From NCBI GenBank assembly GCA_945957225.1, contig CAMFKK010000196.1, forward strand, positions 1-5,437: DNA of 5,437 nt, in the 5' to 3' direction. The stretch's first letter is position 1; each line of letters opens with the position of its first letter. Position numbers and translations under genes: made by a program. The notes under the pieces were generated by a model. That model saw nothing but the letters and a program-made list of their open reading frames with translations. It searched no databases and was not told where the DNA came from. The DNA comes from an uncultured Sphingobacteriia bacterium. GTDB lineage: Bacteria; Bacteroidota; Bacteroidia; Chitinophagales; Chitinophagaceae. This document shows positions 1-5,437 of the stretch, piece after piece.

Positions 1-19
1 AGATGTGTATAAGAGACAG
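1..19. other. Nextera (Tn5 mosaic end) adapter, untrimmed
   Basis: The first 19 bases are AGATGTGTATAAGAGACAG, exactly the 19-bp Tn5 mosaic end used in Illumina Nextera libraries. This is library sequence, not genome. Genomic sequence begins at base 20. The gene on the minus strand reads in frame into the adapter, which would add the false C-terminal residues LSLIHI to an automatically called protein. Confidence 0.98.
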
Positions 20-727
20 CTGTTGTAGAAATGATTTGGGTTTTAAACCAGCACCCCCTCCAATTCCAGTATCTTTTTTGCGGAATAGGCTCAGCAACTT
101 ACTCTGCTTTATTTTCATAAAACGTTCGTAGAGTTTGCTATTCTGCTTGAATTCCTGAGCGGTTTCTTCTGGTTGATAATGATCAGCGGGATCATACAAC
201 ATGGCTGTGCACATACAGTTCTTTCTGTCTTTGCTCATTAGAATATCATAGTTGACACAGCTTTTACAACCTGCCCAAAATTCTTCATCGTCCGTAAGTT
301 CACTATAAGTAACGGGTTCATAACCCAGGTCAGAGTTAATTTTCATTACTGCAAGACCAGTGGTTAGTCCAAAGATTTTTGATTCAGGATACATCATCCT
401 AGATAGTTCAAATATCTTTCTTTTGATGGTTTTGGCTACACCGCTTTTTCTAAATTCTGGAGAAACAATCAATCCACTATTGGCTACAAACTTACCATGG
501 CCCCATGCTTCAATATAACAGAAGCCTACCCATTGTCCCAATCTGGTTAATGCTATTACGGCTTTTCCGTCTAGCATTTTTCCTGCAACATATTCGGGTG
601 AACGTTTGGCAATACCAGTACCCCTGGCCTTTGCCGATGACTCCATTTCGTCTGTAATGCGCTGTGCAAAATGTGTATCAAGGTGAGTGGCTACCCTGAC
701 AATGATTTCCTTGGTTTCCAACTGCAA
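20..727 (-). CDS. GNAT-family N-acyltransferase, candidate N-acylglutamate synthase of arginine biosynthesis; 3' end missing
   Basis: 236 codons are readable from a TTG at 727 with no stop before the adapter, so the C-terminus is lost. The first conserved stretch is EIIVRVAT (residues 7-14), typical of the first GNAT strand. The acyl-CoA loop is seen at about 85-99 (GLIVSPEFRKSGVAK, with R93-K-S-G96). A distinctive C-terminal part has CxxC at 154-157 and CxC at 171-173, followed by TAMLYDP; the four cysteines could bind a metal. From memory, proteins of this build stand before argG in arginine clusters of Bacteroidota, and a Bacteroides relative has been linked genetically to N-acylglutamate synthesis. 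That role is inferred here, because the downstream genes lie outside the contig. No ATG lies in frame between the stop at 773-775 and residue 1, so TTG at 727 or at 721 is the likely start. No Shine-Dalgarno is visible. An arginine-rich leader precedes the gene. Confidence 0.85.
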
Positions 728-750
728 TAAAATTATAAGCTTGAACAGAA

Positions 751-765
751 TACACTTCTCGTGTA
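751..765 (-). other. Small hairpin just upstream of the acyltransferase start
   Basis: TACAC and GTGTA form a perfect 5-bp stem with a 5-base loop, 23 bases before the TTG start at 727. On the minus strand it is followed by TTCTGTT, a weak U-rich run. It could be a weak pause or terminator belonging to the leader, or may have no role. The stem is too short and the U-tract too broken to call a terminator. Confidence 0.3.
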
Positions 766-789
766 GATAATGTTATTGGGGATTTTCCA

Positions 790-883
790 CTGATAGGGGC
801 AAGTGCCAGTTGCTCGTCCTATCAGAAACCGCGTCGAGGTCGCGGTGTATTGATAGCAGCCAACGGTCTCACCACTTTGGGTG
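790..883 (-). promoter_or_regulatory. Structured leader (putative arginine attenuator) of the acyltransferase gene
   Basis: This GC-rich block in an AT-rich intergenic region can form several stems on the minus strand. Hairpin A is CTGATAGG (825-818) with CCTATCAG (797-790), 8 bp perfect, with an inner GCAA/TTGC stem (813-810 with 802-799). Hairpin B is ACCGCG (846-841) with CGCGGT (833-828), 6 bp, loop ACCTCGA. A small stem CACC/GGTG (883-880 with 873-870) lies at the 5' side. A second copy of CTATCA (856-851) can also pair with TGATAG (824-819), enclosing hairpin B and excluding hairpin A. The leader peptide is encoded through hairpin B and stops in TGATAG. No U-tract follows hairpin A, so whether control is by termination, translation or RNA stability cannot be read. 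I recognise no known riboswitch class in it. Confidence 0.55.
822..875 (-). CDS. Arginine-rich leader peptide (17 aa), putative attenuator peptide
   Basis: The reading frame GTG GTG AGA ... TTC TGA encodes MVRPLAAINTPRPRRGF. Four of 17 residues are arginine, and three fall together as CGA-CCT-CGA-CGC (842-831), inside hairpin B. The stop codon TGA (824-822) is the first half of the TGATAG switching segment. The peptide ends 94 bases before a probable arginine-pathway gene on the same strand. This arrangement matches the classical leader-peptide attenuators of amino acid operons: a ribosome waiting for charged tRNA-Arg would cover hairpin B, while one reaching the stop would cover the downstream switching segment. 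CGA and CGC are likely uncommon codons in so AT-rich a genome. The weak points are the non-ATG start and the lack of a visible ribosome site. The frame is open further upstream, and a TTG at 920 would give 32 residues. The function is inferred. Confidence 0.5.
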   Translation of the reverse strand: MVRPLAAINTPRPRRGF

Positions 884-945
884 TAAAGGACGTTGAAATA
901 TCTTGGTTTATCTGCTTCAATGAAGGACTTTTTGTTTTGAGGGTG

Positions 946-953
946 TAAAAGTA
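946..953 (-). promoter_or_regulatory. Weak -7-like element upstream of the leader
   Basis: On the minus strand TACTTTTA matches the Bacteroidota -7 consensus TAnnTTTG at all fixed positions except the last. Transcription from it would begin near 940, giving a leader of a little over 200 bases that contains the peptide and all the hairpins. No TTTG -33 element is seen at the usual 19-21 base spacing, so this is tentative. Confidence 0.3.
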
Positions 954-1022
954 GGGCAAATTGATAGAACAGCGTTTAAAAATCTTGTGAAATTTACCGA
1001 ATTTAACCTAACGCTTGTAAGT

Positions 1023-1054
1023 AAAAAGGCCGCCCATGCCAATGGGACGGCCTT
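1023..1054 (-). terminator. Rho-independent terminator of the outer membrane protein gene
   Basis: On the minus strand AAGGCCG pairs with CGGCCTT (1054-1048 with 1032-1026), and ATGGG/CCCAT extends the stem past one bulged base, with a 4-base loop. A run of five T follows (1027-1023). It lies about 20 bases after the stop of the outer membrane protein gene. It should insulate that gene from the acyltransferase leader downstream. Confidence 0.9.
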
Positions 1055-1074
1055 GAAGGTAACTCAAACAACAA

Positions 1075-3927
1075 CTATTCTCCGCCGCCGTTGCCTCTGA
1101 AATTGAAATTGCGCATTTCTCCAGGGCCCCTTTCACCACCACCACGGAACATTTGGTTCTGTTGGTTTCCCCTTTGCTGTTGGCCCGTTGCGCCAAACCT
1201 GCGAAGATTATAGGTGAAGCTAAGCATGATATATCTTTTTAAAACCTTGGTTTCTACGTCAGAAATACTGTTGCCAGATACCGTTCTGCGAATACTGGTA
1301 TTTTGGTTTAACAGGTCAAATACATATAATTTAATTTCACCTTCTTTTTTCTTAAATACTTGCTTAGCAATACTGGCACTCCACAATGGAATGGTTGTAT
1401 TGTATCCAGCACTTTGACCACGATTAATGATATAATCAAAATCTGTTGAAACTACCCAACCACTCTTGGTATAATATGTTGCGTCAGTAGTAAAGGTTTG
1501 GGTAAAATAATCTGCGTTTTGCTGTGGTTGTAAAGTGTATCGAGCAAAATTGAAACTAGAATTGGAAGAAAAATTCATGTCAAAATTATCCTTCAAATTG
1601 GTAGTCCATTTAACCGTTCCGCCCACCAATGTATTCTTGGTATAATTGCTCACGTTGTTGATTAATCCTTGACTTTGGTTATAAGAAATATTACCCGTGA
1701 AACTCATATTACTCTTTGGTTTCTTAATAGGGAATCCATAGTTAAAATAACCAGACATACTATAGGTTCCACTTAAGTTAACAGGTTGACTTATTTGCGC
1801 GCCACCAGGTAAAATGGTTACGGAATTTTGAATATCATTGGCAATAGTTGTTGCGTTTACAGTGGCAAAGAAACTGCGTTGGGTAAACACGTCAAAAGAA
1901 GAATACAGCATACGAATAGTGTGAGTGAACTGTTGCTTCAAATTTGGATTACCCAATTGGATATTCAAAGGATTGCTATTGTCTGCAACGGGTTGTAATT
2001 GGGTTGCACTTGGTTGAGCCGTTCTTCCAGAATAGTTAACGCGTAAATTCTTGGTCTTAGTGAACTCCCAACGCAGGTTGGCCGTAGGATACATATTTAC
2101 ATAGTGCTGATTAATGGCAGAATCCTTGGTTAGATTATTGCTTTTTAAATCACCAAACTGAACGCCAGATCCCACACTCAAATTTAGTTTTTGAGTTTGA
2201 ATCCGGTAGCTCAGCGTTCCGCGATTAGAGGTATAAGTATTTTGGAATGTATTACTCAAATTTGGAACTATTAAATCATAGTTGCCCGTTACCTTATTGT
2301 ATCCAAAAGTCTGTTTGCCATTGGTATTATCACTATAGGAATATGTGTAGTTTAATTCTATTAATTGATTCTTTGCAATGGGTTCAGTGTATGCCAATGT
2401 GGTACTGAAATTTTTACCATCACTGTTACTATTACTGATTTGGTTAATGGTGTCTACCCTGTTTTGAGTAAAATATTGGTTAATAGAACGGTTAGTGCCA
2501 GACCCATCATTAGTACTACCCCCCAAATTAATTCCAATTGAATAGGTTCGTCCTTTTTTAGCAAAACGATGACGGAAGGTTGCTTCTAAAGCACCATTAT
2601 AGCCATCGTTCACACTAGTGGTTTTTGAAACAGAATTGTTTAAATTCAGCTTTCCCTTGGTGGCTGCAGAATTGGTATTGCTCTCATTGTCTGTATGTTG
2701 AAAGCTAATATTGGGCCGCAGGATCATACTATTGCTTGAGTCAAACTGGGTTTCAATATTAAAGTTGACACGGTTGTTTTGGTTATGTCTAATACTGCTG
2801 TTAATGTTATTGCTAAAATTGGAAGAATCCGGGTTGCCATTTACCAAGGTTTCAGTAAAACTTTTCTGATCAGTATAGGTTTTTTGGTCATTGAAAAAAT
2901 AGCTACCATATGCCTGAGTTTTCTTGCCCCAAACATCTCTATAGTTTAAGCCCGCAGCCCAAGTATTGATGATACCACTGCTTCCAGTGGTAGCTCCTGT
3001 ACTAAATCCTCCGCCACCTCTGCCTCCACCACCGCCAGTAAATCCACCACCGCCACCGCCAAAGATATTTTGACCAGTGAAGTTTTGTTTATTCACGTTA
3101 TTACCCTGGGCAGTTAAGGTGATTTGTCTGTCACCGTTGTATCGGCTTAGGTTGATATTATTGTCAAACACCCCTTCATCTCCAGTACTACCTCCACCCA
3201 CGGTAGCTCTTCCAAAATATCCTTTGCGTTTGTCTTTACGGGTAGTGATATTGATGGTTCTGACCCTATTACCATCGTCAAATCCAGTAAAAGCGCTTTG
3301 ATCACTCAATCCATCATAAACTTGAATTTTGTCAATCACATCGGGTGGTAAGTTCTTGGTAGCTAATTTTGGATCATCACCAAAAAAGCGTTTCCCATCA
3401 ACCAAGATTCTTTGAACGGCTTCTCCTTGAGACTTGATACCACCATCCTTGTCAACTTCAATGCCTGGTAATTTTTTCAACAAATCCTCTGCTACAGCAT
3501 TGGGCTTGGTTTTAAAACTAGAGGCGTTGAATTCTACCGTATCTTTTTTAATTTGAATAGGAGACTGGGTTACAGTTACATTACCAAGATCATTGGCCAG
3601 TTGTTTTAAGTAAATATTTCCCAGATTAATCTCTGTATTGGTTTTACTTGGACTGATTTTCTTGCTATAGGGTTCATAGCTCTGAAAGCCAACTTGAAAA
3701 ATAAGGTCTTCAAATGGAAGATTTTTAAGTTCAAAACTGCCATCGGCCTTGGCCAATCCAAAAACTATTAAAGTGCTGTCTTTGGCATCAATAACGGTAA
3801 CTGTGGCATCTTTTAATATCTGCTTGCCAACAGAATCTATTAATTTACCTTTTACAACAGCACTGGTTTGGGCAGTAGCCCCCAAGGTTAGTAAAAAGCT
3901 GAAAATCAGGATTGGTAATTTGCGCAT
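1075..3927 (-). CDS. Outer membrane beta-barrel protein with carboxypeptidase-regulatory-like head and TonB-receptor-type plug
   Basis: The 950-residue product has a signal peptide (1-19, cleaved after ATA before Q20). A carboxypeptidase-regulatory-like beta-sandwich follows (about 24-108, with VKGKLID and ADGSFELKNLP). A plug-like domain spans about 115-230 (AEDLLKKLPGIEVDKDG, ILVDGKRFFGDDP). The rest is a long barrel rich in Asn, Thr and aromatic residues, closing with RYIMLSFTYNLRRF near 911. This order fits the Bacteroidota outer membrane beta-barrel group related to TonB-dependent receptors. No clear TonB box is visible. No SusD-like gene follows, and a terminator does, so it is not part of a SusC/D pair here. 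Two oddities are a nearly pure glycine stretch at residues 290-307 and a 39-residue Gly/Gln/Arg/Asn-rich tail (912-950) beyond the last strand. The substrate is unknown. The ATG at 3927 is well placed for the signal peptide. Confidence 0.92.
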   Translation of the reverse strand: MRKLPILIFSFLLTLGATAQTSAVVKGKLIDSVGKQILKDATVTVIDAKDSTLIVFGLAKADGSFELKNLPFEDLIFQVGFQSYEPYSKKISPSKTNTEINLGNIYLKQLANDLGNVTVTQSPIQIKKDTVEFNASSFKTKPNAVAEDLLKKLPGIEVDKDGGIKSQGEAVQRILVDGKRFFGDDPKLATKNLPPDVIDKIQVYDGLSDQSAFTGFDDGNRVRTINITTRKDKRKGYFGRATVGGGSTGDEGVFDNNINLSRYNGDRQITLTAQGNNVNKQNFTGQNIFGGGGGGFTGGGGGRGGGGFSTGATTGSSGIINTWAAGLNYRDVWGKKTQAYGSYFFNDQKTYTDQKSFTETLVNGNPDSSNFSNNINSSIRHNQNNRVNFNIETQFDSSNSMILRPNISFQHTDNESNTNSAATKGKLNLNNSVSKTTSVNDGYNGALEATFRHRFAKKGRTYSIGINLGGSTNDGSGTNRSINQYFTQNRVDTINQISNSNSDGKNFSTTLAYTEPIAKNQLIELNYTYSYSDNTNGKQTFGYNKVTGNYDLIVPNLSNTFQNTYTSNRGTLSYRIQTQKLNLSVGSGVQFGDLKSNNLTKDSAINQHYVNMYPTANLRWEFTKTKNLRVNYSGRTAQPSATQLQPVADNSNPLNIQLGNPNLKQQFTHTIRMLYSSFDVFTQRSFFATVNATTIANDIQNSVTILPGGAQISQPVNLSGTYSMSGYFNYGFPIKKPKSNMSFTGNISYNQSQGLINNVSNYTKNTLVGGTVKWTTNLKDNFDMNFSSNSSFNFARYTLQPQQNADYFTQTFTTDATYYTKSGWVVSTDFDYIINRGQSAGYNTTIPLWSASIAKQVFKKKEGEIKLYVFDLLNQNTSIRRTVSGNSISDVETKVLKRYIMLSFTYNLRRFGATGQQQRGNQQNQMFRGGGERGPGEMRNFNFRGNGGGE
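3007..3060 (-). repeat. Glycine-codon repeat tract within the outer membrane protein gene
   Basis: Eighteen codons (residues 290-307) encode fifteen glycines interrupted only by one Phe-Thr pair and one Arg. The DNA is a low-complexity run of GGN triplets. It lies between early barrel strands, so it probably forms a flexible loop. Such triplet runs are prone to length change by slippage, and all changes of whole codons would keep the frame. Confidence 0.8.
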
Positions 3928-3944
3928 GGGATATTTTTACAATT

Positions 3945-3952
3945 CAAAGCTA
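3945..3952 (-). promoter_or_regulatory. Bacteroidota -7 promoter element for the outer membrane protein gene
   Basis: TAGCTTTG on the minus strand is an exact match to TAnnTTTG and lies 17 bases before the ATG at 3927. This implies a very short 5' untranslated region of about 10-14 bases. The best -33 candidate is a TTTA about 24 bases further upstream, longer than the usual spacing. Confidence 0.65.
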
Positions 3953-4002
3953 GTATGGGAATTCAGTAATTATGACTAAACTCATTTAACGGCAAGCTAG
4001 GA

Positions 4003-4054
4003 GGATAGTTGGGATAGGACCCCAAATAATCGGTGAACGGAAGAATGGGATAGG
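4003..4054. repeat. Three GGATAG repeats and a short inverted repeat in the divergent intergenic region
   Basis: GGATAG occurs at 4003, 4012 and 4048, the last two within GGGATAGG, at offsets of 9 and 36 bases. TTGGG (4009-4013) and CCCAA (4021-4025) form an inverted repeat around the middle copy. The cluster sits upstream of both divergent promoters, where a regulator could bind. Arms of five bases can arise by chance, so an operator role is only a suggestion. The rest of 3953-4082 shows nothing else recognisable. Confidence 0.25.
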
Positions 4055-4082
4055 CGGGAAACAAATAAAGACCTAAATGATA

Positions 4083-4090
4083 TAAATTTG
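4083..4090 (+). promoter_or_regulatory. Bacteroidota -7 promoter element for the YHS lipoprotein operon
   Basis: TAAATTTG matches TAnnTTTG exactly and lies 33 bases before the ATG at 4124, placing the transcript start near 4097. The leader is A/T-rich with AAAATAAAATTC before the start and no Shine-Dalgarno, as is usual in Bacteroidota. No convincing TTTG -33 element is seen. Confidence 0.6.
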
Positions 4091-4123
4091 CATTTAATCT
4101 ATTTTTAACTCAAAATAAAATTC

Positions 4124-4429
4124 ATGCGTACCAACTTCGCCATTGCAACCCTAATAGCAATACCATTTTTTGCTTGTCAAACAAGTGAACCCAAAGAAAC
4201 AACTCCAGCTCCTGCAGCAACAGCCATTATGCCAGTAGATTCTACCAAATCTTATGATATATCATTGGTAAACAATAAGAAAGACCCTACTTGCGGAATG
4301 CCCGTAACTGCTGGCATAGCTGATACCGCTCATTATAAAGGCAAAGTTTTGGGTTTTTGTGGAACAGGTTGCAAAGACGAATTTTTAAAGAATCCTGATG
4401 CAATGATTGCAGCAGCTGAAATTAAATAA
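4124..4429 (+). CDS. YHS-domain lipoprotein, probable envelope metal-binding protein
   Basis: The product is 101 residues. An N-terminal hydrophobic segment ends in PFFAC, with C18 as the likely lipidated cysteine, although Phe at -3 is less usual than Leu. A linker rich in Pro, Ala and Thr follows (about 20-38). The rest is a YHS domain: DPTCGMPV at 54-61, HYKGK at 70-74, then FCGTGC at 78-83 and F87. This is the normal pattern of paired cysteines (C57, C79, C83) with M59 in YHS domains, which occur in heavy-metal pumps and metal-handling proteins. Binding of copper or another soft metal is therefore likely but not shown. It is the first gene of a two-gene operon, with 14 bases before the next start. 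The lipid anchor places it in the cell envelope. Confidence 0.85.
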   Translation: MRTNFAIATLIAIPFFACQTSEPKETTPAPAATAIMPVDSTKSYDISLVNNKKDPTCGMPVTAGIADTAHYKGKVLGFCGTGCKDEFLKNPDAMIAAAEIK

Positions 4430-4443
4430 TTAAAACACAGAAT

Positions 4444-4833
4444 ATGAAAGCCCCAAAAATGATGTTACTGGCATTGCTTTGTTCATTTGGACTTGCTGTA
4501 AGTGCCCAAGAAAAAACCACTTGGAAAGAACAAGTAGCTTTTCATGGAATCATGAGTAAAACTTTTCACTCATCTGAAGAGGGAAACTTTAAACCATTGA
4601 AAGAAAAGTCAGATAGTTTGGTTATTGTAGCCAAACAGTGGAAAGCAGCACCTATTCCGGAGGGATATAAACCCAAAGAAACGGCTGAGTCTATTGCAAA
4701 ATTATTAAAACAGTGTGAAACCGTGAATGCTGCTGTAAAGTCAAATAAGGATGAAAAAACCCTTGGAGCTTTAATATTTGAAGCCCACGAAACCTTCCAC
4801 TATATTGTAGGTGAGTGCAAGAAACATGATTAG
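4444..4833 (+). CDS. Small exported helical protein with conserved-looking His/Met/Cys residues
   Basis: The product is 129 residues with a signal peptide ending in SAQ near residue 22, so it is probably periplasmic. The mature part is predicted to be mostly alpha-helical, with candidate ligands grouped at its two ends. These are H34, M37 and H42 followed by EEGN at 45-48, and H115, H119, C125 and H128. If the helices pack as a bundle, the two groups could come together to bind a metal. I do not recognise a named family with confidence. There is no CxxCH, so it is not a c-type cytochrome. It is the second gene of the operon with the YHS lipoprotein, which supports a joint metal-binding or metal-defence role. 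A bidirectional terminator follows 15 bases after the stop. Confidence 0.75.
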   Translation: MKAPKMMLLALLCSFGLAVSAQEKTTWKEQVAFHGIMSKTFHSSEEGNFKPLKEKSDSLVIVAKQWKAAPIPEGYKPKETAESIAKLLKQCETVNAAVKSNKDEKTLGALIFEAHETFHYIVGECKKHD

Positions 4834-4848
4834 ATTACTGAACCATTC

Positions 4849-4884
4849 AAAAAGCCGTCCCAATAAATCTTGAGACGGCTTTTT
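4849..4884. terminator. Bidirectional Rho-independent terminator between convergent genes
   Basis: AAAAAGCCGTC (4849-4859) and GACGGCTTTTT (4874-4884) form an 11-bp perfect stem around a 14-base loop. T-runs are present on both strands (4880-4885 on plus, 4853-4849 on minus). It lies between the ends of the small exported protein gene (+) and the DUF4198 gene (-) and can serve both. Confidence 0.92.
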
Positions 4885-4905
4885 TAATGCAGATAATCGT
4901 AAGAT

Positions 4906-5393
4906 TTATTTTTGAAAAGTGTAAGATCCCCAATAGCTATCATAGTCAGCTTTCTTGCTAGTTGTATGTAATTCCATTTTAACCAATGAAATCATCCATT
5001 CTCCTGCTGAGCTGATGGGGATTTTACCAATACCCTTTGCATTGGTTTTATGAAATGCTTTAACAACCAATTTGCCATCTTTTTTGCACCAAGACCTGAG
5101 CTGGTAATTGACTAAAGGTTTACCCATAAATGAAACAAAAACGTCTAAACTATCTTTGATTTTGACAGCATAGGGATTTTGTTGTGGAATGATTTCAAGT
5201 GGCATGCCTGTATTGATCTTATAGCTACTATCTAGTACACCATCTACCATTAATAAAGATTTGGCACAACGTTGATAAAACTCTCTGGACCTTGTATTTT
5301 CAAGACCATTGTTTTTGCGATATGTCACAATATTAGTCATTCCGTCTTCTAACAAATAGGTCTTAAACAAATTGGGATCTAGTTCTATATAAC
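4906..5393 (-). CDS. DUF4198 (NikM-like) family protein, 5' end missing
   Basis: The reading frame is open from the adapter junction to the stop at 4906, so the real start and signal peptide lie beyond the contig. A TTG at 5370 is not the start, because family-like sequence (YIELDPNLFKTYLLEDG) runs across it. Further matches from memory to DUF4198 are R-S-R-E-F-Y-Q-R-C-A-K, the motif PLEIIPQQNPY, the GKPL turn, GEWMISLV, and a closing YWGSYTF. About 162 codons remain; full-length members are roughly 220-270 residues, so an N-terminal third is probably absent. The family is exported and includes NikM-like proteins associated with nickel/cobalt uptake, while many members are uncharacterised. 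The metal, if any, cannot be read here. It faces the metal-binding operon tail to tail and shares its terminator. Confidence 0.85.
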
Positions 5394-5437
5394 CTGTCTC
5401 TTATACACATCTCCGAGCCCACGAGACCGGAGCCTAT
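5394..5437. other. Nextera adapter plus i7 index, untrimmed
   Basis: CTGTCTCTTATACACATCT (5394-5412) is the reverse complement of the Tn5 mosaic end. It is followed by CCGAGCCCACGAGAC (5413-5427), the Nextera read-2 adapter. Next comes an 8-base index CGGAGCCT (5428-5435), then AT, the first two bases of the flow-cell primer sequence. None of this is genomic. Confidence 0.98.

Noticed and set aside
790..825. Hairpin A as a Rho-independent terminator
   Set aside because: The 8-bp stem is strong, but it is followed by TGGAAAATCC on the minus strand and by AAACCG on the plus strand, with no T-run in either direction.
785..885. Hammerhead or other small ribozyme, SRP RNA, or a known riboswitch in the leader
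   Set aside because: CTGATAG is not the hammerhead core CTGANGA. The SRP loop motif and the conserved boxes of cobalamin, SAM, TPP and guanidine riboswitches are not present. A translated leader explains the structure better.
1008..1196. Minus-strand frame of 62 codons
   Set aside because: It overlaps the end of the outer membrane protein gene in another frame and runs through its terminator. The product has no recognisable features.
1214..1417. Plus-strand frame of 67 codons
   Set aside because: Antisense shadow of the outer membrane protein gene, with no promoter or family signal.
3077..3301. Plus-strand frame of 74 codons
   Set aside because: Antisense shadow inside the outer membrane protein gene. 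Its apparent hydrophobicity comes from the complement of the coding strand.
3749..3979. Plus-strand frame of 76 codons crossing the start of the outer membrane protein gene
   Set aside because: Antisense to the signal peptide and head domain. It has no start signals and overlaps the mapped minus-strand promoter element.
4444..4833. Cytochrome c' or other c-type cytochrome
   Set aside because: The small helical size fits loosely, but there is no CxxCH haem-attachment motif.
4906..5370. DUF4198 gene starting at the TTG at 5370
   Set aside because: Family-like sequence continues in frame upstream to the adapter and no signal peptide follows the TTG, so the gene is a fragment with its true start missing.
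1..5437. 19-bp inverted repeats at both ends, as in a Tn5-like transposon
   Set aside because: They are the Tn5 mosaic ends of the Nextera kit. The right copy continues into the read-2 adapter and an index, and no transposase or cargo pattern is present.

Overview
The window looks like a complete short assembly contig from a Bacteroidota bacterium, most likely of the Chitinophagaceae type. The evidence is an AT-rich sequence, no Shine-Dalgarno sites ahead of the genes, two good matches to the Bacteroidota -7 promoter element TAnnTTTG, signal peptides ending in (A/S)AQ, and a large outer membrane protein with a carboxypeptidase-regulatory-like head. Both ends are untrimmed Illumina Nextera adapter (1-19 and 5394-5437, the latter running into an 8-base index). 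The two outermost genes are therefore cut by the end of the data, not by biology.

Layout from left to right. 20-727 (-) is a GNAT acyltransferase with a four-cysteine motif, lacking its 3' end. It resembles the acyltransferase that heads arginine biosynthesis clusters in Bacteroidota. The stretch 728-1022 upstream of it has no ordinary gene but holds the most interesting object here: a GC-rich, foldable leader encoding a 17-residue peptide with four arginine codons (822-875, -). Its stop codon lies inside a segment that can pair with either of two flanking copies of the same partner. This is the layout of an arginine-sensing attenuator. A Rho-independent terminator (1023-1054) then ends the 950-residue outer membrane beta-barrel gene (1075-3927, -), which has its own promoter.

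The divergent intergenic region 3928-4123 carries a -7 element for each direction and some short GGATAG repeats. It leads to a two-gene rightward operon. The first gene encodes a YHS-domain lipoprotein (4124-4429). The second encodes a small exported helical protein rich in His, Met and Cys (4444-4833). A bidirectional terminator (4849-4884) separates this operon from a convergent, 5'-truncated DUF4198 (NikM-like) gene (4906-5393, -).

The right-hand genes share a theme of envelope metal handling. The left-hand gene and its leader point to arginine synthesis and its control. The outer membrane protein between them is bounded by its own promoter and terminator, has no SusD-like partner here, and its substrate cannot be read from the sequence.
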